Assembly: GCA_023131705.1 (NCBI GenBank)
Contig: JAGLZG010000142.1
Location: 1-7,506 of the forward strand
DNA from: Nanobdellota archaeon
GTDB taxonomy: Archaea; Nanobdellota; Nanobdellia; Woesearchaeales; B3-WOES
DNA length: 7,506 bases
Direction: 5' to 3'
Shown here: positions 4,450 through 7,506 of the stretch, in pieces
How positions within the stretch are numbered: the first letter of the stretch is position 1
Layout of the letters: each line of letters starts with the position of its first letter
Position numbers and translations under genes: made by a program
The notes under the pieces: generated by a model
Database searches by the model: none
What the model saw: the letters and a program-made list of their open reading frames with translations, nothing else
Told to the model about the DNA's origin: nothing

Positions 4450-4605
4450 ATGGATAAAGAAGAAAGGAAATATCTTGAAAAAGTGTATAAGGATTGTGTT
4501 GGTCTTGAAAGAATGAAAGATTTAACAATGTATGGTGCAGGCAGAGGGGATTTATGCATTATTTTGTTGGAGAAAAAGAGACCTGTTTTTAAATGGGTGA
4601 AATAG
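4450..4605 (+). CDS. 51-residue protein of unknown function
   Basis: ATG at 4450, TAG at 4603-4605; AGGT (4439-4442) is a weak SD. The sequence is charged in its first half (MDKEERKYLEKVYKDC, predicted helix), then MYGAGRGDLCIILLEKKRPVFKWVK, which could be a short beta hairpin. It has two cysteines (C16, C36) and no membrane helix. It is transcribed divergently from the winged-helix gene, from the same TATA box, which makes the pair look like a regulator with a small effector or partner. That is inference from layout. A run of T follows downstream (4653-4658). I do not recognise a family; the promoter and position support it as a gene more than its sequence does. Confidence 0.5.
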   Translation: MDKEERKYLEKVYKDCVGLERMKDLTMYGAGRGDLCIILLEKKRPVFKWVK

Positions 4606-4639
4606 GTAAATAAATTATAATATTCTTTAAGTTAAGCCA

Positions 4640-4659
4640 AAGCCCCCTTCTATTTTTTA
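4640..4659 (+). terminator. Probable T-tract terminator after the 51-residue gene
   Basis: A C-rich stretch (about 4641-4649) followed by TATTTTTTAT (4651-4660). Archaeal polymerase terminates on T-runs without needing a hairpin. Confidence 0.35.
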
Positions 4660-4897
4660 TAAGCCCCTAAAAATTATTGAAACTAATTACTATTAATCAA
4701 ACTTTTATTTTAATTAATAGTGTTATTTACTTAAAAATCGTAATAAAAGTTTGTATAATAAGGTTAATTATTGTTTATTTAGTTAAAAAAAACAGAAAAT
4801 AATAGATAACCAGAAAACCTTGTTTTAAACTCTAAATTCTAGTTGATAGTAAAATCAACTTTGCCAACTACTGAAAATGGCTGTTAACAAAAGGAAG
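4660..4897. other. Long AT-rich intergenic spacer with inverted repeats
   Basis: No ORF of note. It holds: ACTATTAAT (4689-4697) with ATTAATAGT (4713-4721); CAAACTTTTATT (4698-4709) with AATAAAAGTTTG (4742-4753), whose left arm lies in the loop of the first pair; AGTTGAT (4841-4847) with ATCAACT (4854-4860), with TAGTTG (4840-4845) alternatively pairing CAACTA (4865-4870). Base composition makes some of these likely by chance. Confidence 0.35.
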
Positions 4898-4927
4898 TAT
4901 TTAAATAGTTTTTCTTATTTATAAATA
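4898..4927 (+). promoter_or_regulatory. Promoter region of tbp copy 2 (two TATA candidates)
   Basis: TATTTAAATA (4899-4908) with GGAAG upstream, and TATTTATAAATAG (4916-4928). Starts near 4929 or 4948 would give a 5' leader of about 80-100 nt, long for an archaeon. Confidence 0.45.
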
Positions 4928-4930
4928 GAT

Positions 4931-4957
4931 ATTGGTTTTGGGGGTTAATTTAGTTTT
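4931..4957 (+). repeat. G-run element upstream of tbp copy 2
   Basis: ATTGGTTTT, a 5-G run, TTAATTTAGTTTT. Allowing two small gaps it matches the element at 2766-2791. It lies at or just after the predicted transcription start. Confidence 0.45.
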
Positions 4958-4973
4958 AAACTGAGAAAGCAGC

Positions 4974-5000
4974 TATTTTAATCTTTTTAAAATTAAAATA
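4974..5000 (+). repeat. AT-only hairpin in the tbp copy 2 leader
   Basis: TATTTTAAT and ATTAAAATA, 9-bp perfect arms around a 9-nt loop, ending 11 nt before the SD. Weak in energy, possibly chance. Confidence 0.25.
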
Positions 5001-5010
5001 AAGACAAATA

Positions 5011-5017
5011 GGGGGTG
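5011..5017 (+). promoter_or_regulatory. Shine-Dalgarno site of tbp copy 2
   Basis: GGGGGTG pairs with the anti-SD CACCUCC over 7 bp with one G-U; 10 nt before the ATG at 5028. It supports the long form with the lysine-rich tail. Confidence 0.6.
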
Positions 5018-5027
5018 TAGTTATAAA

Positions 5028-5648
5028 ATGACTAAGAAAAAAGCTGGAAAAACTGTAAAAAAATATAAAAAGTCTGTTAAAAGAGCAAAAAAGGCAGAAG
5101 ATGGTGTTAAAAAGGAAATAAAGGTTGTTAATATTGTCATAAGTACTTCTCTAAAGCATGATATACCTTTAGAAAAGATGGCAGCAACCCTGCCTAATAC
5201 AGAGTATAATCCTGAGCAGTTTCCAGGGCTTGTTTTAAGAATAAAAGAGCCAAAAACATCTGCCCTGATCTTTAGTTCTGGAAATGTTGTTTGCACAGGG
5301 GCGCGATCAATGGATAAGGTCAGAGAATCTATAAAAAAGATAATTAAAAGTTTAGAAAAAATAAACATAAAGATAACCATAAAGCCAGAGATACATATAC
5401 AAAATATTGTTGCTTCAGGGTCAATTGGAATGGATTTAAACCTTAATGTCCTGGCTATGAAACTTAATAACACAGAGTATGAACCAGAGCAGTTTCCCGG
5501 GCTTGTGTATAAGTTAAGAGAAGCAAACGCAACTTTCCTGTTATTCTCAAATGGAAAGATAGTCTGCACAGGAACAAAATCAGAAGATGCTGTGCATGAT
5601 GCAGTAGAAAAATTAATTGTAAACCTTAAAAGGGTTAAAATAAAATAA
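5028..5648 (+). CDS. tbp: TATA-binding protein, copy 2, with lysine-rich N-terminal tail
   Basis: 206 residues. Residues 31-206 are a complete two-repeat TBP core: IKVVNIVISTSL, EYNPEQFPGLV (F65), ALIFSSGNVVCTGAR (F82), then HIQNIVASGSIGMDLNLN, EYEPEQFPGLVYK (F156), FLLFSNGKIVCTGTK (F173). All four intercalating phenylalanines are kept. The first 30 residues form a 27-residue extension relative to copy 1, with 14 Lys/Arg (KKKAGKTVKK, YKKSVKRAKK). Typical archaeal TBPs start directly at the core, so the tail is unusual; it could add non-specific DNA or RNA contacts, like a histone tail. The SD at 5011-5017 supports translation from 5028; the next methionine (M50) lies inside the core. The gene precedes mcm by 21 nt. 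Confidence 0.96.
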   Translation: MTKKKAGKTVKKYKKSVKRAKKAEDGVKKEIKVVNIVISTSLKHDIPLEKMAATLPNTEYNPEQFPGLVLRIKEPKTSALIFSSGNVVCTGARSMDKVRESIKKIIKSLEKINIKITIKPEIHIQNIVASGSIGMDLNLNVLAMKLNNTEYEPEQFPGLVYKLREANATFLLFSNGKIVCTGTKSEDAVHDAVEKLIVNLKRVKIK

Positions 5649-5656
5649 TTTTTTTT
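5649..5656 (+). terminator. T8 tract between tbp copy 2 and mcm
   Basis: Eight T directly after the TAA stop. It could terminate all or part of tbp transcription, and no separate TATA box is obvious for mcm, so partial read-through from tbp is the likely arrangement. GGGGG (5661-5665) serves as a weak SD for mcm. Confidence 0.4.
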
Positions 5657-5669
5657 ATTTGGGGGCATT

Positions 5670-7506
5670 ATGAATATTGAAGATCAGGTTAAAAAGATCA
5701 GTGAATTTCTTGAAAGAAATTATAAAGCAGAATTAGCTGAAAAAGTAAGAAAAGGTGAAAAATCCATTGTTATAGATTTCTCAATTCTTTCAAAATTTGA
5801 CCCTGATATTTCAGAACTGCTCCTGGAACAACCAGAAGATAGCATAGCTGCTTTTGAGATGGCAGTAGCTCAGTTTGACCTGGAAGGTGATGTAAAAAAT
5901 TTCAAGATAAGGTTTACTAATTTACCTAAAAACCAGGGGATAATGATAAAGGATATAAGAAGCCAGCATCTCCAAAACCTGTTTTTTATAGAAGGTATAA
6001 TAAGGCAGAAATCAGATGTAAGGCCGCAGGTTACAACCGCAAAATTTGAATGCCCTCAATGCGGGAATGTTATATCTGTTCTGCAATTAGACACTAATTT
6101 CAGAGAACCAACAAAATGCGGCTGCGGAAGAAAAGGCAGGTTTACATTATTAAGCAAAGAGCTTGTAGATGCCCAAAAGATAGTCTTAGAAGAAGACCCA
6201 GAAAGTTTAGAGGGGGGTGAGCAGCCAAAGAGAATGAATGTTTTTTTAAAGGGTGATCTAGTAAGCCCCATATCTGAAAAAAGAACAAGCCCAGGCTCAA
6301 AGGTTGCTGTTATTGGCATTATTAAAGAAGTTCCTATTACAGATGCAAGAACAGGCAGCAAACTAACAAGATATGACCTGCTGATTGAGGCTAATAATGT
6401 TGAAGCTGCAGAAGAATCATTTTATGATACTCATATATCAAAAGAAGAAGAAAAAGAGATAAAAGAGCTTAGCAAGGACCTTGATATATACAATAAGCTG
6501 GTTAGGTCAATTGCCCCTTCTATATTTGGCTATAGCACTGTAAAAGAAGCATTGCTATTACAGCTAATGGGCGGCATTAGAAAAGTAAGAAAGGATAGTA
6601 TTGTAAGCAGAGGAGATATACATATTCTGCTTATAGGGGATCCAGGCGCAGGAAAATCTGCCCTGCTAAAAAGAGTAAACCTTATTGCACCAAAAGGAAG
6701 GTATGTTTCTGGAAAGGGCGTAAGCGCAGCAGGATTAACAGCTTCTGTTGTAAGGGATGAGTTCTTAAAAGGGTTTGCCCTGGAAGCAGGAGCAATGGTA
6801 TTGAGTTCTAATGGAATTTGCTGCATAGATGAAATGGATAAAATTGGCACAGAGGACAGAGCTGCGATGCATGAAGCATTAGAAAACCAGACAGTCTCTA
6901 TTTCAAAGGCAAATATACAGGCAACACTGATAGCAAGAACAACTGTTTTAGCAGCTGCTAATCCTAAATTTGGAAGGTTTGACCCTTATGATATTGTTGC
7001 TAACCAAATAGATTTACCACCCACACTAATAAACAGGTTTGATTTAATATTTCCAATAAAAGATCTTCCTGACAAGGACAGGGATAGTGAGATGGCAGGC
7101 CATATATTGGCATTGCACCAAGCACCAGATGAGCTAGAACAAGAGATACCCACAAAACTATTAAAAAAATATATAGGATATGCCAGGCAAAAGTGTATTC
7201 CAAAACTAACAGATTCTGCGCTAAAAGAGATAAAGGAATATTATGTTCAGATGAGGTCAAGCGGCTCTTCAGAAGAGAGCGGTATAAAGGCAATACCAAT
7301 ATCACCCAGGCAGTTAGAGGCATTAGTAAGATTATCTGAAGCATCTGCAAAGATAAGGTTAAGTGACAAAGTGACAAAAAAGGATGCAAAAAATGCAATA
7401 AAGTTACTGGAGTACTGCCTTACCCAGGTTGGTTTTGACAGGGAAACCGGAAAGATAGATATTGACAGGATAACAACAGGGATATCTGCTTCGCAAAGAA
7501 GCCATA
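5670..7506 (+). CDS. mcm: MCM replicative DNA helicase (3' end cut by window)
   Basis: 612 codons, open at the window end; archaeal MCMs are about 650-690 residues. The N-terminal part (about 1-250) has helical domain A and the OB fold, with a zinc site C128-x2-C131-x18-C150-x-C152. The AAA+ core begins near SIAPSIFGYSTVKEALLLQLMGG. Walker A is GDPGAGKS (323-330, K329), Walker B is ICCIDEMD (D387, E388), sensor 1 is AAANP (N431), and the arginine finger is R456 in LINRFDLIF, where the usual serine before it is asparagine. The C-terminal helical region (ISPRQLEALVRLSEASAKIRLSD) follows, and GFDRETGKIDIDRITTG begins the final segment. The protein forms the hexameric ring that unwinds DNA ahead of the fork. 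No intein interrupts the ATPase motifs seen. Its neighbour and probable cotranscript is tbp copy 2. Confidence 0.97.
   Translation, partial: MNIEDQVKKISEFLERNYKAELAEKVRKGEKSIVIDFSILSKFDPDISELLLEQPEDSIAAFEMAVAQFDLEGDVKNFKIRFTNLPKNQGIMIKDIRSQHLQNLFFIEGIIRQKSDVRPQVTTAKFECPQCGNVISVLQLDTNFREPTKCGCGRKGRFTLLSKELVDAQKIVLEEDPESLEGGEQPKRMNVFLKGDLVSPISEKRTSPGSKVAVIGIIKEVPITDARTGSKLTRYDLLIEANNVEAAEESFYDTHISKEEEKEIKELSKDLDIYNKLVRSIAPSIFGYSTVKEALLLQLMGGIRKVRKDSIVSRGDIHILLIGDPGAGKSALLKRVNLIAPKGRYVSGKGVSAAGLTASVVRDEFLKGFALEAGAMVLSSNGICCIDEMDKIGTEDRAAMHEALENQTVSISKANIQATLIARTTVLAAANPKFGRFDPYDIVANQIDLPPTLINRFDLIFPIKDLPDKDRDSEMAGHILALHQAPDELEQEIPTKLLKKYIGYARQKCIPKLTDSALKEIKEYYVQMRSSGSSEESGIKAIPISPRQLEALVRLSEASAKIRLSDKVTKKDAKNAIKLLEYCLTQVGFDRETGKIDIDRITTGISASQRSH

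Noticed and set aside
5021..5668. Long minus-strand ORF opposite tbp copy 2
   Set aside because: Mirror of the tbp coding frame; tbp motifs are unmistakable on the plus strand.
6056..7398. Minus-strand ORFs (6056-6361, 6530-6850, 7000-7398)
   Set aside because: All lie opposite mcm, whose zinc, Walker A/B and arginine-finger motifs run continuously on the plus strand.
1..7506. CRISPR arrays, insertion sequences, inteins
   Set aside because: No regularly spaced repeats, no transposase-like ORF or terminal repeats, and the MCM ATPase motifs are uninterrupted.

Overview
The window looks like AT-rich DNA from an archaeon with a small genome, most likely a DPANN lineage of the Woesearchaeota/Pacearchaeota type; that placement is inference. 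Seen directly: two TATA-binding proteins, an archaeal-type MCM helicase, a TrmB-family regulator, BRE/TATA-like promoters about 26 nt upstream of probable starts, several probably leaderless or short-leader genes, and very short proteins with tight spacing.

Layout. 1-773 (minus): TrmB-like regulator, cut by the window edge just short of its C-terminus. 774-1170: divergent regulatory region with an operator-like inverted repeat, then, behind its own TATA box, a candidate structured RNA (about 985-1130) ending in two mutually exclusive hairpins directly before a small cysteine-rich zinc protein (1171-1479). 1518-2261: PlsC-like acyltransferase with a perfect palindrome at its probable transcription start. 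It converges on, and overlaps by 9 bp, a Nudix hydrolase (2253-2684, minus). 2942-3775: compact operon of tbp copy 1, a 58-residue Sm/SH3-barrel-like protein and a 33-residue single-pass membrane peptide. 3776-4130: no convincing gene, but a GC-richer, hairpin-rich island behind a good TATA box. 4131-4385 (minus) and 4450-4605 (plus): a winged-helix regulator and a 51-residue unknown protein, divergent from one palindromic TATA box. 4606-5027: long AT-rich spacer with several inverted repeats and a long tbp leader. 5028-5648: tbp copy 2, with a lysine-rich N-terminal tail. 5670-7506: mcm, open at the window end.

The window is dominated by information-processing and regulatory genes. Its most notable points are two tbp paralogues about 2 kb apart, which share an upstream G-run element and a 53-nt almost identical coding block (possible gene conversion), and the candidate pseudoknotted RNA before the zinc protein. 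All RNA and operator proposals rest on pairing seen by eye; no folding, covariation or database search was possible.
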